Source: Phytophthora sp. 'mugwort'
Taxonomy: Eukaryota > Oomycota > Peronosporomycetes > Peronosporales > Peronosporaceae
DNA length: 64,000 bases
Assembly (NCBI GenBank): GCA_033558025.1
Contig: JAUCEF010000007.1
Location: 7,502,001 to 7,566,000, forward strand
Direction: 5' to 3'
Shown here: piece after piece, positions 11,676-23,710 of the stretch
How the letters are laid out: each line of letters opens with the position of its first letter
How positions within the stretch are numbered: position 1 is the first letter of the stretch
Translations under genes and position numbers: made by a program
The notes under the pieces: generated by a model
Told to the model about the DNA's origin: nothing
Databases searched by the model: none
The model's input: only the letters and a program-made list of their open reading frames with translations

Positions 11676-12500
11676 AAACCATACATTTAATGTGCGGAAT
11701 AGAGTCGTGAACTGCCGTGTCCCGGCTAAATCAAATTGTAATGGTTTCGGAAGTTGCAGGTGAATATTGTAAATATAGTATTTGCTCTTGCCGTATCTTG
11801 CATCGAAACGACAGTCGGTGGCGCTGCTTAAAACCCTTATGCCAACTCCAAGACGCATTAAAAAGCGTAATTGCCTCTGCCGCTACATCTAGAGCTTGTA
11901 TACGTAGCATCGTCGACGTAACGGGTACGCCTTCCTCTCGGAGCTCGTTTATCCACCGAGCTAGCTCCAATTCTTGCTGTCTCGGCAAAATTGTGCCGAC
12001 ACCGGTTGCTGCAATTTGCGCTTGCTTCCACCGCCAGTTTTGCTGCGCAGGTTCTCAATCTGAACTCGATTACGACGCCAGGCCAGAATTAGAACACGAC
12101 GGCTCTGAAATATAACAGTTGCCGGGCTAGGATAAAAGTAGCAGGTAGTACTCTATATTACGGTGCTCAGCCAAATGATATATGACGCTTAGTCTCTCCT
12201 CCGCAGAATACGGTGTTTTCTTGTGCTGTTTTTCTGCTCGACCGACGTCGCCTGATAGCCTCGGCCGCCCTTTTGATCGCTTCCTCTGCGTAGGAGCCAT
12301 CGAATGACAGACTGACTTGAGTATATTTTTCAAGCAGCTGCTGTACGGTTTGACATGGGTGTACATTACCAATTGACTCCTCCTCGTCTAATTGGGGGTG
12401 AATCATTACCTCCAATTAGACGAGGAGGAGTCAATTCTGACTGTCTATTGGTCGAAAGGCTGGTGTATGCTTTGACAAGAGGAATTGGATAGATATCAGA
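11676..12500 (-). mobile_element. Pogo-type transposon fragment inside the LTR
   Basis: Minus-strand fragments of a transposase N-terminus: a basic start MAPTQRKRSKGRPRL (about 12300) followed by SAEERLSVIYHLAEH, and a CENP-B/Tc5-type helix-turn-helix at 11820-11988 (ARWINELREEGVPVTSTML, SWSWHKGFKQRH). Stops separate the pieces, and the DDE catalytic part is missing. The segment interrupts a Gypsy LTR whose two halves are recognisable on both sides. Confidence 0.65.
12371..12436. repeat. 28-bp-arm hairpin at the pogo fragment end
   Basis: Arms 12371-12398 and 12409-12436 are reverse complements with one mismatch; the loop is 10 nt. The arms contain GACTCCTCCTCGTC. It lies just upstream of the transposase start. 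It may be two terminal inverted repeats brought together, or a foldback end. Confidence 0.85.
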
Positions 12501-12862
12501 CTGAACATATTTATAAAGTGATCACTTTTAATGCATCTACACACTAACTATAAGTCACCTATAAAGTACCCTAGATGTTATCGTATTGGGTGGTCTGAGG
12601 TATTTGTACCCTATGCGTAGTACCCTTCCTGACGTCATTCCACGACGTCATAGTGATATTGGCTATATCACAAGGGTACTTGGGTACACCATTCTAAACC
12701 ATTCTGAAGAGTAACTTGGGACGCTTCATGTAGCCCCGTTACATCCTACCCCACTTAGGTTCGGTTTACCGACCGTCCAGGGTGAGTGAAAGGAAGTCGT
12801 CGCTCCAAGTTGAAATACATCGACTTCACTGAGGTGCGTTTCCGCAGCGGACTCATTTCCGT

Positions 12863-15060
12863 GTGAGCCATGGACAGCACTTTCACGTGTTTTTCTTCTT
12901 CTCGGCTTCCAGGTCAGCCTCAAATATAATCAAGACTCAGTCTGGCAGCGGTGCAAAAGCACGTGTCAAGCGTGTTGCTTCCAAGCAGAAGGCTAAGAGC
13001 TCTAAGCCGTCTTGCAAAGGCTCTGCTTCGGAAGGATCCACCAAGGTGGCATACAAGATGGCGTCCAAGGCGCCTGGGCCGTCTGCAGAGGACCCCAGCT
13101 CCTCGCTGATTACGAAGAGGACTCGGTCAAATCCTCGATGTCTTGGGATGAAGGCTTCCTTCGGGACAGCTCGTCAAGGGGTCCCGACAATGACCCCATC
13201 CAGTCCGACTCGCTTGGGTCTCGTACCCCGCTGTCTAACACCATGGCGACTATGGCGATGAGCTTGTGATGCTTGAACGTCAGGGTGGGGTCCTGGCTCA
13301 CCCAAGAGAAACCATGTTCTGCGGTCAAGAAGTTGGCGTTCGCTGAGGCGACTGCCCGCGTCAAGGCTGCGAAAACAGCAGGAGCCTCGGAAGTCAGCCG
13401 TAAAAGGCGGGCTGCTTCACGGCCCCCACTCCGTGATGCGTTGGGGACCATCGCTTACACGGATAACGATCTATTTAGCACTTTTTCCAACGAGGAGGAA
13501 GTGGGATAAGTCGGCCGAGAGATCTCAAACGATCTCGACGGGCAGCAGTCGGAAAACCAGACTGCTCGTCAAAAGGGAGTGCGTGTCCCGGCGACCCAGC
13601 CACCTGCAAAGAAGTACTCTTCTCCTCGCTGTGGGGGACCGCCATGTCTCCCGGATACTTCCCTCCTGAGAATCCCATGGAGCTGACCCCCCTACATGGA
13701 TCAGCTCCAGCCGCCTAGTGTGCCCGGGTGGCCGCTCTTCTAAGGGCATGATGAGCACTATGTAGTGGCCAAGCAGCCCCTGCTCCAACAAAACTTGAGT
13801 GTAGCTAGGTGCGTGCCCTGGCACCGCACCATGTTCCTCTCAAAACAAATCACGAGCCGGCGGAAGAAGCCGGAGCTCCGGTCGGGACTTCGACCAATGT
13901 GGGACTACCCATCCGTAATGCCCCCACACTGTGATTCTTTCCAGGAGCCCGAGGCCGCCTTCTTTTAGGGGGCTGCTACGCGCTGCTCACAAGGTCAACT
14001 TGAGGTTCTCTGGCAGGATCCCATGTTGGAGCCATATTCCACCTTCTCGATCTCCGCATCGAGTTTGCCAATGTGGTTTCAAACGGCAGCTTTCCCTAGA
14101 GCTGCGGAAGCATTCTGCTTCTAGCGCTCATGATGAGCGCGGTTATGGTCTTGGTGCTACGTCCCCCCTCGGGCAAGAAAGACCGAACTACTTAAGAAGC
14201 CGTCGCCGATTCTGTTCCCAAATCGCGTCAGCCTTCGGTCAAACAGCGTGGAGCCGAGCATAAGGCCCTCAGGAGCACTCAGCTTCCAAGTAACCCCTCC
14301 ACTTCACGCAGAGCTGGCGCATTTCCGTGAACGCGCCGCTACTGGAGCACACGCTCTACGTGGTAGTAAGTCTCCCCATTACGGTTAAAGAGAGGTGGTG
14401 GTGCCCTCGTACGAGTACGAGGTACTGCCCATACGGCCCGTCTCAGGACCTGGTGTGCCACCTTCGGCTCTAGCTCGAGCCATTGACGACTCCGTTCTCC
14501 GTCGCCGAGTCCTTTCGTTGGAGACTGCGCTTGGTCTCAGTGAGGGCGAGTATGCCGTCGCCCAGGCCGGGAGCGATGGAATCCTGGGGCCGACTCGTGA
14601 CGACGTGATTCGTCTGGCAGACGACTTGTCGGCCCTTGAAGGTCGGATTGATCGTCGGACCGATAACGTGGACGAGGCCTTCCGACGTCTGGATGCCCTT
14701 CGCGTGTCCGCGGACCGTATCTAGCGGGAGGGTGCACCTCCTTCGGGACATATTGAGGCCTGTGCCCCAGGCGGGAGTGATCCGTGCATACGATCAGCCG
14801 CACCGATATGGCTCATACTCGTCGTATGCAGGCGGGGTCCCTTCGTATCGAGCCCCTTCCTCAGTCTCGCAATGGACCTGGGCTTCTGGCCCTGGGCACT
14901 CTAAGCGGGAGGAGTCGCAGCCTCGCTTTCAAGGGATGGGGCCTGCGGGGCTGCCAGGACCTGCGGATCATGGTACCGCTTCAGACGGCCAACGTCGGGT
15001 GGGTCACCATCGACCTATGCAGATCGATAGTGTACGCCGCACCATGTCTGGCCAGAACCG
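12863..15060 (+). pseudogene. Gypsy opposite-strand ORF, old copy
   Basis: Plus-strand coding relic related to 38033-39990 and 53767-55845. The N-terminus (SGSGAKA, a Lys/Ala/Ser-rich stretch) lies at 12940-13060. The ADYEEDS acidic region follows at about 13110, then a Lys/Arg patch at about 13390-13430. A 110-codon piece at 14395-14724 is open and carries the coiled-coil-like part (RRRVLSLETALGL, RLADDLSALEGRIDRR, NVDEAFRRLDALR). Frameshifts and stops break the frame, and the start ATG seen in the 53767 copy is ATA here. Confidence 0.6.
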
Positions 15061-15067
15061 CACCATT

Positions 15068-15960
15068 GTAGCGAAGCGGATTCGCGGAAATTCAGTAGGC
15101 TCCAAAGTCACACGCACTGCGCCGAGACACCGACTAACGAAGGGGGAACTCCGACGGCCGTGTTGTTGCTGACTGGTTCACCTTGTGTACCCGTCGGCGG
15201 ACTTGTACGCTCTCTCGTTGACACGAGATGAGCACTTGATGGGCCTTGGACGTCCTTATGGGGAATTGGGAGGGGGTGATTCTGCGCGGGTATTCCTGCA
15301 CACAAGATCTGGTGTCGGTTTGGGCTTGGGCTCTCGCGTAGACCTTGTGGATCCGTACTAGAAATACAGGATCCGGAGTTGTTCCTTCCTGAGGGTGTCC
15401 TTGCTCCTGATCTGAGTTGTCCTTGTTCCTTTACGATGCATGCCGCCTCCAATAGCGGGAGCTGGAGGAGGGTTGAGAAGCCAAAGGGCGAGTGCGACCT
15501 GGCCAAGCTATCCAGGGGCTGCCACGTGTGCAGGAAGATCGCCAAAGTTAGACTTGATCTATGTATAGGGCCAGAAGAAATCCCCTACACAATAGTCGAG
15601 TCTGTCTTCCAGTGTAAATTCTGTTCTGATATATACTTTAGCATATCTACCTTCGGATCCCATCCCAAAACCTACCCTACGAACTATTTATAACCATGGA
15701 TCCCACCTCTGACATTCTCCTGGCCAACCGTCTTCACTCTACCTCTATTTAGCTACGGATCTTCAACCCGGTGTGCACAAACTAATCCGATCTAGTACTT
15801 AGGATATCATCCCACGGGAGGGGTCCAGGATCGGGACCATATACAGGCCTGGCGTATCGCATGGTCTGGATCCATCACCTTGACGCTGTTGTGGCTGCCG
15901 CTGGCGACGTGGATTCTCCGGCTGCCGGTCAACTTCTATCTTATCCGGATCTCCAATACC
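15068..15960. other. Unassigned stretch inside old Gypsy copy
   Basis: About 900 bp that separate two short matches to the integrase C-terminal region. No domain is recognised in any frame. It is probably an insertion or diverged retroelement sequence. Confidence 0.3.
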
Positions 15961-16065
15961 ACAGGTCCGACGAAGCGGTGCTTCAACTTGTTGCTCCCCA
16001 CGGAACTTACCGTGGCGAGTGATAGGTTCCTAGTGTCTAGTAGGACTAACTTACCCTAACGCTAA

Positions 16066-17237
16066 GTGCGAGCGGGCTTATGTAGCCATCACCATCACAG
16101 GCCCGGCGGAATAGGTGAGGTGGATAAACGACCTCCGAGCAGATGGTGCTCCCGTGATGGGGCTGATGTTGAAGCTGCAAGCGCGCGACCTTTACGCTGC
16201 TACAGGGTATCCTCACGGCGCTCTCACAGCATCCTGGTCATGGCGGAAGCACTTTCTGCGCCGGCACTCGTTGAGGATCCGTCGTGTAACAAGGGAGGGG
16301 CAGACGACACCGAAGACGCACGCGAGAAGCTAGCAGAGTTCAATGGCCAAGTTTGTGCCAAAATGAAGGAGCTCAAAATTGCCAAGCTCTACAAAAACAA
16401 TGCCGACCGGACGCATTATGCTTTGAATTGGTTTATTAGTTCTAATGCTCGTTTTATATATGTGAACTACGAATATGTTCCGACAGTCACGGTCAATACC
16501 AGGTGGGCGAAGACGGTGTGGGTAACATGCGCCGGGAAATCCAAGGTAAAAGTAACTGCAATGCTGCTGGCTGATAACGATGGAAACAAGGCGGCCCCCT
16601 TCCTCGTCTTTATTACCCCCGCCATCAAAGATCACCGATACAGCGCGAGACAACGCTGTTCTCGCCATGGATTTGGTTGACCGCTCTGGAACGAGCTGCA
16701 AGAGGAGCAAGTGGGTGTCCGAATCTATGGTAACGGATCTGGACGATGGAAAGCGAGCTGTCCATCGAATTCCTCTGTTACAGTTTTGGTCGCGGAGAAA
16801 ACATGCATAAGCCCCTGTAGCTTTTGTGTAGTGAATTTGGGGGCATTTGCGCTACGGTGGTGTTGAGCTGTGCTAGGCTTCTGAATGTCGAGCTAATGAA
16901 GATCCCTCCAGCTTACATATACGTGTGCCAGCCGGTCGATGTGGCCTGGAATCATTCACTTAAAGAGCACCTACGCAAGCAATGGATAGAGTTGCTTCTG
17001 ACTCATGTTTGCTCGTCAAGTCGCGGGTCCCCGTTCAAGATGACGACGGCCTTAACAGACGGTGTCATCCGGTGGATCAAGCATTCATGGCTATCACTAA
17101 CTACTGCTAGGATTGTTGATGGGTTCAAAAAGACACGACTGCTTCAAGTAACACCACCGAATCATAACGAAGAATCAGGATCCGAGCCAAGGTACTTCGC
17201 CTTCTGCAGCAGCAGTGCGTGCCATTACAACCAATAG
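16066..17237 (+). pseudogene. Pogo-type DDE transposase relic
   Basis: In order on plus: a CENP-B-like DNA-binding helix region (16115-16333: RWINDLRADGAPVMGLMLKL, SWSWRKHFLRRHS), the start of the DDE domain (about 16370-16620: YEYVPTVTVN, AKTVWVTCAGKSK, GNKAAPFLVF), and a C-terminal part (about 16900-17190: YVCQPVDVAWNHSLKEHLR) that matches the QPxDV region of pogo transposases. Reading-frame changes between the parts show that it is dead. It begins right where the old Gypsy copy ends. Confidence 0.75.
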
Positions 17238-17479
17238 ACCCGCGGAAGGACATTGCAGCGCTGGAAGAAGAAGAAGTAGCAATGTAATGGCAGTTTTGAA
17301 CAGCGTTAACCTTACAAAAGACGACCCTTCAAACTGATATATGTGGCTGTAGATGACATTGGGACGCCCGTTTGTGCCACACCCTTCCGTATCGTGCCCC
17401 TCAATTGAAGCCGCCGCGCACCACGCCTCTTGATGAAAGTCGCGCGTCGTCTAGCTGGCCAGCGACACGCTTGGGTTAG

Positions 17480-17538
17480 ACCACGGGGGGATGCAAACCC
17501 GTCCACCCGTGAATACTTTCCCATTAAGCTACAGTGGT
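17480..17538 (-). other. tRNA-like relic with A and B boxes
   Basis: On minus there is a good A box (TAGCTTAATGGG) and a weak B box (GGTTTGCATCC), bounded by near-complementary ends (ACCACTG and CCGTGGT). The part between the boxes is too short to hold a normal anticodon arm. It could be a truncated tRNA pseudogene or the head of a tRNA-derived SINE. Confidence 0.3.
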
Positions 17539-18008
17539 AGGCCGTCAAAATGACCTACAGGACACAAACAGCGCAAGTCAGAGTAGTAATAGCAGCAGTA
17601 TGATACAGTAATGTGCGTCAATAAGCAACGGTCAAAACCCTACATATATTGACTGGCACAATTTATTGGACTCGACCAAAGGAGATATCACGCAAGATTT
17701 GGGGCAATACTGATTTAACGGGGTTTACCATATGGTACCCGGGTTACTATTCTTTAGTGCCCCCCCCCCAAAAAAAAAAAAACATTTTTTTTGATCAGAG
17801 GGGGTTACTTACTATACGAGTAAGGACTTCTAAACATTGTCCGTATACTGTACTTCCCGAGACAGGATGATAAACAATCATACAATTTAATGTATCCGGA
17901 GTTAATTTGAAAGAAAATAATATGAAGTGGATATCTAAAACATATCTCACTCCGCTCGAGTTACACTTACCGCCCATCCAGCCAATGCCTCTATCCCACC
18001 TACCGCTG
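17539..18008. other. Non-coding stretch with homopolymer runs
   Basis: Contains a C10 run followed by A13 and T8 (about 17761-17792). No gene is seen. It probably includes the 3' flank of the transposon at 18009-19480. Confidence 0.4.
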
Positions 18009-19480
18009 CTACTCGTCTATGAGCTCGATATCTTTCAATGCATTGACAAGTTCGTCGTCAACCTCACTCTCATCATCGGACTCCTCACTTTTCTCTTCTT
18101 TATCCCTTTCCTGTTGCAATCGACTGCCATACACATCATGCCTCCAAATGAACCAGTCACCTGGAACGGAGGAGAACCCGGCACTTGCAATAGAGCTGTC
18201 AATGGTGGACTGATCAGTACCTTTCCAGGCTTGCTAGACCCACCAAGCAACAACTTCAACACTCGGACGCCGGGGATTTCCTGCGCGGGTGTACTCCTCT
18301 CGATCGGAGTTTTTCCACTCGTCGATTAAACCAGACAGTAAATCCTTGAACTGTTTGTAAATGCCAATGTCACCCGCCTGCAGGTACGCAGTGAGGCCCC
18401 AAAGAATTACACACATCGCTATGCCACGACCCGAGCATTTCGATTTCACACACTTGGAAAGGTGGGCCCTCATGCTGTCCCACACCAGCGCTTTCCCATC
18501 AGCCTGTAATACTGCGGGGAAAACAATGTCTATCCAGTTGCATAGCAACTCGGAATCGACCCACGTCTTCGGTTGATACGCCACATAAGTCCTCCCAATC
18601 TTTGAGATCGAGCGTGACCCCTTCTTGTGCTTCCAGATCACTAAAGGTGGTAGTTTTACACCAGTAGCCGTGACTGCAACGCACCACAGTCACTCTTATG
18701 GATGCAAATCCAGTCGATTTCACAATGATGTGGCAACTTCCACGGATTCCTGCAGTCAGTTCACGAGCGTCTTCAAAATAAACTGCAGTCTCGTCCATCA
18801 GTACAGTGTGCGCGAAGTTGAATGTGCTCTTTTTATCACTCAAGTACCGCATATACGCGACTGCACGACCGACAAGCTGCTCATCACTCAGCACCGTGAG
18901 ATTGGTCCGCCTCAGAGAGACAGGTCGTTGCCTTTTATAAAACTGCTCACCCAATATGAGGATGCTTGGAAAGTCCGAGTCCGGCCGTCATCAAGCTCAC
19001 AGTGAATCGGCAACGCTTGAATTGCAATCCACTCCCTGGTAATCTTCTCTTCTTGAGTCTCCTCAGCACGATCATCTCCAACAGGAGATCCTCCAGTACA
19101 TCCGGGGCTTTTTTGCGACCGCCACCAGGCAGGCGCTGTTGGTGGGGGTTCCCTGCCCAGATTTCATTACGCTTGCGCCTAACTAGTCCAGGATCCAGAT
19201 CCCAGCCTCGTTCGCGGAAGTAAGGCACAGCGCGACCTGATATCCCATTACCTCGGTGTTGAACCAGCCGGGTACTTCTTTCTTCTTCTACAAGGGGGGT
19301 GGGGGGGTAGCGTTGTGTCTGGTCGTTGCCATTTCGAATATGAAAACTAACTGGGTGGGTATTGTTGAGAAGATAAACCTTCGAGGACGTGAGGACGGTG
19401 TGACCTTTTTTAATTTGTAGACCGGATTCATATTTATACCGGGTCTCTATTTGATACAGGGCTTTTATACTTTTAAACAC
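18009..19480 (-). pseudogene. Pogo-type DDE transposase relic, nearly full length
   Basis: Read on minus, three frames in succession: N-terminal part 19480-18947, DDE part 18954-18499 (TVLMDETAVYFEDA with the first Asp; CKTTTFSDLEAQ), then 18641-18009 (ALVWDSMRAHLSKC with the second Asp; LTAYLQAGDIGIYKQFKD with the third). The last frame runs past a single in-frame TAG (18234-18236) into an acidic tail ending DELVNALKDIELIDE at 18009. The lesions are thus two frameshifts and one nonsense codon. The catalytic residues are otherwise kept, suggesting a fairly recent loss. Confidence 0.8.
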
Positions 19481-19568
19481 AAGTAAATATTAGCCGGGGC
19501 TTATATATTGTAAAATCCGTTAGTAAAATAAGGGTCGTCATCCTTTACGTGTAACGCCCAAGGCGGCG

Positions 19569-19721
19569 GTGCTGTCCAAGTACATTCGAGAACGGATCCA
19601 GAAGAAGCATCCGCTATGCGCTTTCTATTACGGATGCGTGTACAACGCACTCGGCTTGCTTCTCAAGGACGTTACCTGCCGTGGTTCGAAAGGCGCTCAT
19701 AGCAATTGCCGATGGTATGAC
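19569..19721 (+). pseudogene. Short hAT transposase fragment
   Basis: About 50 codons (SKYIRERIQKKHP, AFYYGCVYNALGLLLKDV) resemble the hAT motif in which a Tyr-Gly-Cys block precedes a Leu-rich helix and Lys-Asp. Nothing else of the element is seen nearby. Confidence 0.4.
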
Positions 19722-20089
19722 CTTAACCTCCACCCCCTAAAACCCCGATGCTGTTTTTGCCAACATGTATTTTCCAAACATGCTGTCATACCACATGTTA
19801 GCAATAGCACAGGCACTTTAATCAAGCCTAAACGATCGAATTACGAGAAAGGGCATGGCTCGTTTCCGAAGAAAAGCACAGGGGTGGGGGAGAAAGTACC
19901 AAGAAGGGACGGATGGGATCCCTACGGGGAGAGAACGGCCAGCCGGTTTTGCGCAAAAATAGGGGGACAGACCCTGATAAATCCGTTTATTACCTGATCA
20001 AACCGATAATCAGGGCGGTTCAGTGGTCGGTAGCCGGCACGGCCAGTCATTTGGAAGTTTGACGGGAGAAGACCGCGCTCGTCGGTAAA

Positions 20090-23000
20090 ATGGTTGAGCG
20101 CCGGACGGCCCGACGTGAGCATGCGCTATGGATCCAGTCGCTTGAGGGTCTGAGAGATGGGGAGAGCCAACTGCGGCTGGCCGAGCGGCAGCGGAACTTT
20201 GCAGAAACCCGGCCAGCCCCATCCGCCAGGCCCAGAGCAGAGGGCGACGACGAAACAGGGATGTCGCCCACGCTCACAACACCCCCGCAGCCACCGCGAG
20301 CAAGACCACGCCCCCGAGCTCGAAACAAAATCGGTGAGACCGCATGCTTAACCGGCTGCGCAACAAGCCGAAGCCTCGAAGGGCTAGCAGGTTGCCTACC
20401 AGCTCGCCCTGGCTGCATCGGAGAAGAAACGCAAGGCAGCTGCAAGCGCCGCGGAGAATAACCGTGCGGCCGCTGCAGCGGCCGAGGAAAACAGCGTAGT
20501 TGCATCCAGTCGTAAGGCCGCGCCTAGTGCCGTCCGGCAGCCTACGGCAAAGTAGGCTGCCAAACCGCCACCAACAAAGAAGCAGATAGAGTAGCGCAAG
20601 AAGGAGGAGGACGCGAAACTGGCGGCAGCGCAGCGAGCGGGCGCACACAAATTTGCGTGCGCCGCAAAACAAAAGAAGCCGAAGCAAGCGACGAAGAGGC
20701 GCGTCGGACCGCGCTGCTTCGGTTAGAGGAGCAAACATCGCGCACGGCAACCACGAAGAAGCAAGCCTCCGAGGCTAAGTGTGCTTCGAGTACAAAAGCA
20801 GCCAGGAAGAGGCGCGAGAGGACGACGCGGTCTGCGTCTATGAAGAAGCGTCGGACGTCGCCGGATGAGACGCTGATGACTCCAGTAGCGGCTCCTGTGT
20901 TAGTGAGATATCGCTCCCGAGTATTGAATTGGTGGATGTAGAGGTCCCGGTGACTCCACTTCGACCAGCGAAGTATGTGGCTGCATGGCTTGGATATCCT
21001 ACAGTGTATGACAACATGTACTAACCCAACATGTTGTTTCTACGTGACGTTTGTTAATTCTTTATGGCCAGCATCGTTGCTGAAGCTGATCATACTAGTG
21101 GTTTGTCGAGTGTTGCTGCAATTGTCCATGATACTGACGTAAATTCTGTTGCCCCTTGGCTAGCTGGTCAGGTGGCTATATGCCAATAGACTCCGGTGAC
21201 GAAGGCGGCAGCGGCGTGGATGCAGAGGACGCCGAATTGGGGTGGTGCGACGATGGCGAGGTAGTGGGCGAGAGATGGAGGCTGTTGACGCAGAAGCGGG
21301 GGATATTGAAGTGGGTGAGGCTGTAGAGCGGGCAGCTGCCGAGGATGTCCCAAAATTCCTCGGCCAGCTGTTCTGCACGAGGAGCAGATGGCGGACTTTG
21401 CGCGCGATGAGGCCGCGGTATGTCAGATGCGTGATGACGGAGATCGGTAAGCGTCATGCGTTTTTTGGCAAATGAACTCCATCGTATTCTGACAACATGT
21501 TATGTTTGGTGTCTTGTCTGTTGGTGCAACAGAACGCGTCTGGCGTCGCATACCCAGACCTGTATTATGGCGAGGCAGGCCCATCGTACTCTGTGTCGGT
21601 TCTGGCGGACTCCCCGCTCGCCCTGTTCCTGTACTTCTTTCCGAAGCGAATGCAGTGCAAGTTCGCCAAGGAAAGCAATCGGTATTGCAATCAGCACCTG
21701 GGCCAGCGAGTGGATCGAATGTACGAGAAGCAGAAAGGAACGGCGCGCCGGACCAGAGCCAACATTTATGAGCAGGAGGCGAGAAAGCTGCCGATCGAGC
21801 CGCAGGAGCTGCTGTTCTCCATGGGCTATTCGTGGCGCGCATGCTGACGCCACACACGCGCAACTTGCGGATCACAGGGCTACGACTGATGTGGGCGCTG
21901 TGCCTCCAGGTACTCTCGTGCGTTACATGCCCCGCAATCGGTTCGCCCACATCATGCAGCATCTCCACTTCATGGATAACGCGCACCTCAAAGCGTTGAC
22001 GGACCGCGCCTGGAAGGTGCGCTCGGTCGTGGACACGCTGTAGACAACGTTCCGGCAAGGTTTCAAAAACGCCAGGCGTGCTGGCGTTCAACGAAGCGGT
22101 CATCCCGTCTCGCAGCCGCTTCAACAGGACCAGATCATACCTCAAGGACAAGCCCCACACGTGGGGAACCAAGCTCTTTATGACGTGCTGTGCTAACATC
22201 TATTACTGCTATGGTACGTGTTTGGTCTGTGTGTATCTGTCCGCTTGTGCATGCCTACCATGTGGATGTCCTGTATGTTTTTTTTTTGTATTGCCCCGCG
22301 GTCTCCTCACGGGGATCCACGGGGATTTTTGAGGACAAGTCTAACATGTTGTTTTGCTTAAATGTGCTGGCCTATTCATGGTGTTTTGTGACAACGTGTT
22401 GGCTTAGGCTGGAAGTGTACTGTGACAAGGTCCAACACGCAAGTAAGATCGACGGTCAGGCACCGACGGCAGACACCAACTCCGGACCGGCGGCCGTCAT
22501 AAGGAACCTCAATGCTGTCCTACCGCCTAGGAAGCCAAGTGTATACCACTGTGTTGTCACAGACCGCTTCTACACTTCGGTGCAACTCGCTTACTAGCTG
22601 CTGCATCGAGGTGTGTACTTCGTCGGCACAGTGATGGCTGAGCGGCTGGGTTGCAGCCAGGCGATCCGCGAGAAAAACCGCCCGCGTCCAAAGAGCATCG
22701 TGCGCGGCACCACACGGATGGCGGTCGCCAAGAACTGCCCGCGCGTGACTTCCGCGTGGTGGGACAACAAGCCCGTCCAAATTATTGCCACCGGCAGCAG
22801 TCGCGCCATGGACACATGTGGCGCGTGCGCACCATAATCAGATACTAGTTGCTCACTGACAACATGTTTATGCCTTTCATTTTGTTCAGAACAACATGTT
22901 AACTCAGATACTGACTGTTGTGAAATATATGTGCGATACGTAGAGCGACGCTCGCGTGGCGGGCGGAACGTGACAGTCCCCTGCCCAACTATGGTACCTG

Positions 23001-23710
23001 ATTACCAGAAATGGATGGGCGGGTTTGACGTGCACGACCAGCTCCGCCTGCAGCGCTACTCGTTGCAGATGGACGTAACTTTCCAGAAGTACTACAAGAC
23101 TCTGTTCCTTGGTCTCGTGGACATGGCGCTCGTGAACGCCTTCATAGTTCACCGGGAGGCCAAGGAACAAAACGGCGAGGCGAAGCCGGCGCACAGCACC
23201 TTCCTGCAGCAGCTCCAGGCGCAATTGCTCAATATCGCCGCCAGAGCCATGGCGGACACGTTGGCTGCATGCTGCCCCCCCCCCTCCCCCCTTACAGCGT
23301 GAACGACAAGGCTCGGTGAGTATTCCATACGCTTTGCTGCTATGGAGCTGTGCTCAACGACTAATTTGTTATGTGTTAGTGTCTACCTATGCAACGTCGT
23401 GCGGCCGCATAACGGTAACGGCCACACCTGCCACCAAGTATGGCATCTCGAGTGGGAGTCGGACCGCCCGCCTCGCTGTGAGCGCGACATCCAGATGCGG
23501 ATCGTGGGGGAAGCAGAAGAAGCGCCGGCGCCGCACCCTCGAGCATGTTGCAGAAGACAACGCGCCAGATGAGCGCTCGAGGAGGAGAGAAAGAATGAGG
23601 ATACGGGCGGTGTACAAGGAGAGAAGACCATCGCGGCACCTTCATCCTTTGTGGAGATGTTGAACGACATCGCGAATGCCGACTCAGCGACAAAGAACGA
23701 CCGTATCTCC
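20090..23710 (+). pseudogene. PiggyBac-type transposase gene, degenerate, with introns
   Basis: The N-terminal part (20090-21000) is Ala/Lys/Arg-rich, then acidic. The DDE domain runs from 21540 to 23300: SPLALFLYFFPKRM and ESNRYCNQHLGQRVDRMYEK (21540-21760); ATTDVGAVPPGTLVRYMPRN (21880-21950); FNEAVIPSRSRFNRTRS and KPHTWGTKLFMTCC (22085-22195); VVTDRFYTSVQLAY (22555-22595); and GGFDVHDQLRLQRYS (23008-23060). The family's first catalytic Asp (FDEGM) is Asn here; the second and third Asp are present. Likely introns are about 21449-21530, 22214-22409 and 23315-23380. Stops (for example in the 20,560-20,600 area) and a frameshift near 21845 make it a pseudogene. Confidence 0.75.
21011..22900. 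repeat. Repeated palindrome ACAACATGTT in piggyBac non-coding parts
   Basis: ACAACATGTT or its complement occurs at 21028-21037, 21492-21501, 22343-22352, 22859-22868 and 22891-22900, with near copies at 21011-21019, 22391-22400, about 23730, 23836, 23886 and 24000-24022. At 21011-21037 two copies form a 9-bp-arm hairpin. The 8-mer AACATGTT is seen only once elsewhere in the window (position 54). The copies fall in introns or flanks, not in the conserved coding blocks. Confidence 0.75.

Larger units (their letters stand above)
11543..12743 (-). repeat. Gypsy 3' LTR split by an insertion
   Basis: The LTR starts TGTGACGGGG at 11543 and ends CCCCGTTACA at 12743; by analogy with the copies at 36967 and 53202 it would be about 375 bp without the insertion at about 11676-12500. 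A pyrimidine-rich stretch follows at 12744, which is a polypurine tract on the minus strand. Confidence 0.75.
11543..16055 (-). mobile_element. Old, decayed Gypsy LTR retrotransposon copy
   Basis: Oldest of three related copies in the window. It has the same LTR type (TGTGACGGGG...CCCCGTTACA read on plus), the opposite-strand ORF of the family (plus, about 12863-15060), and at its far end short stretches matching the integrase C-terminus on minus (about 14960-15075 and 15960-16055). Those stretches are separated by about 900 bp of unrelated sequence. The rest of pol is lost. A pogo-like fragment sits inside the LTR and another abuts the right end. Confidence 0.7.

Noticed and set aside
15108..15545. 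145-codon minus ORF
   Set aside because: No recognisable motif, Pro/Ser-rich, inside a decayed element.
17761..17792. Poly(C)/poly(A)/poly(T) run as a possible retroposed poly(A) tail
   Set aside because: No gene-like sequence next to it and mixed C, A and T runs; probably replication slippage or assembly noise.
20274..20750. 158-codon minus ORF, Leu/Arg/Cys-rich
   Set aside because: Complement of the Ala/Lys/Arg-rich N-terminal part of the piggyBac relic; such low-complexity DNA opens all frames.
21423..22199. 258-codon minus ORF
   Set aside because: Antisense of the piggyBac catalytic domain; the plus frames carry the conserved motifs.
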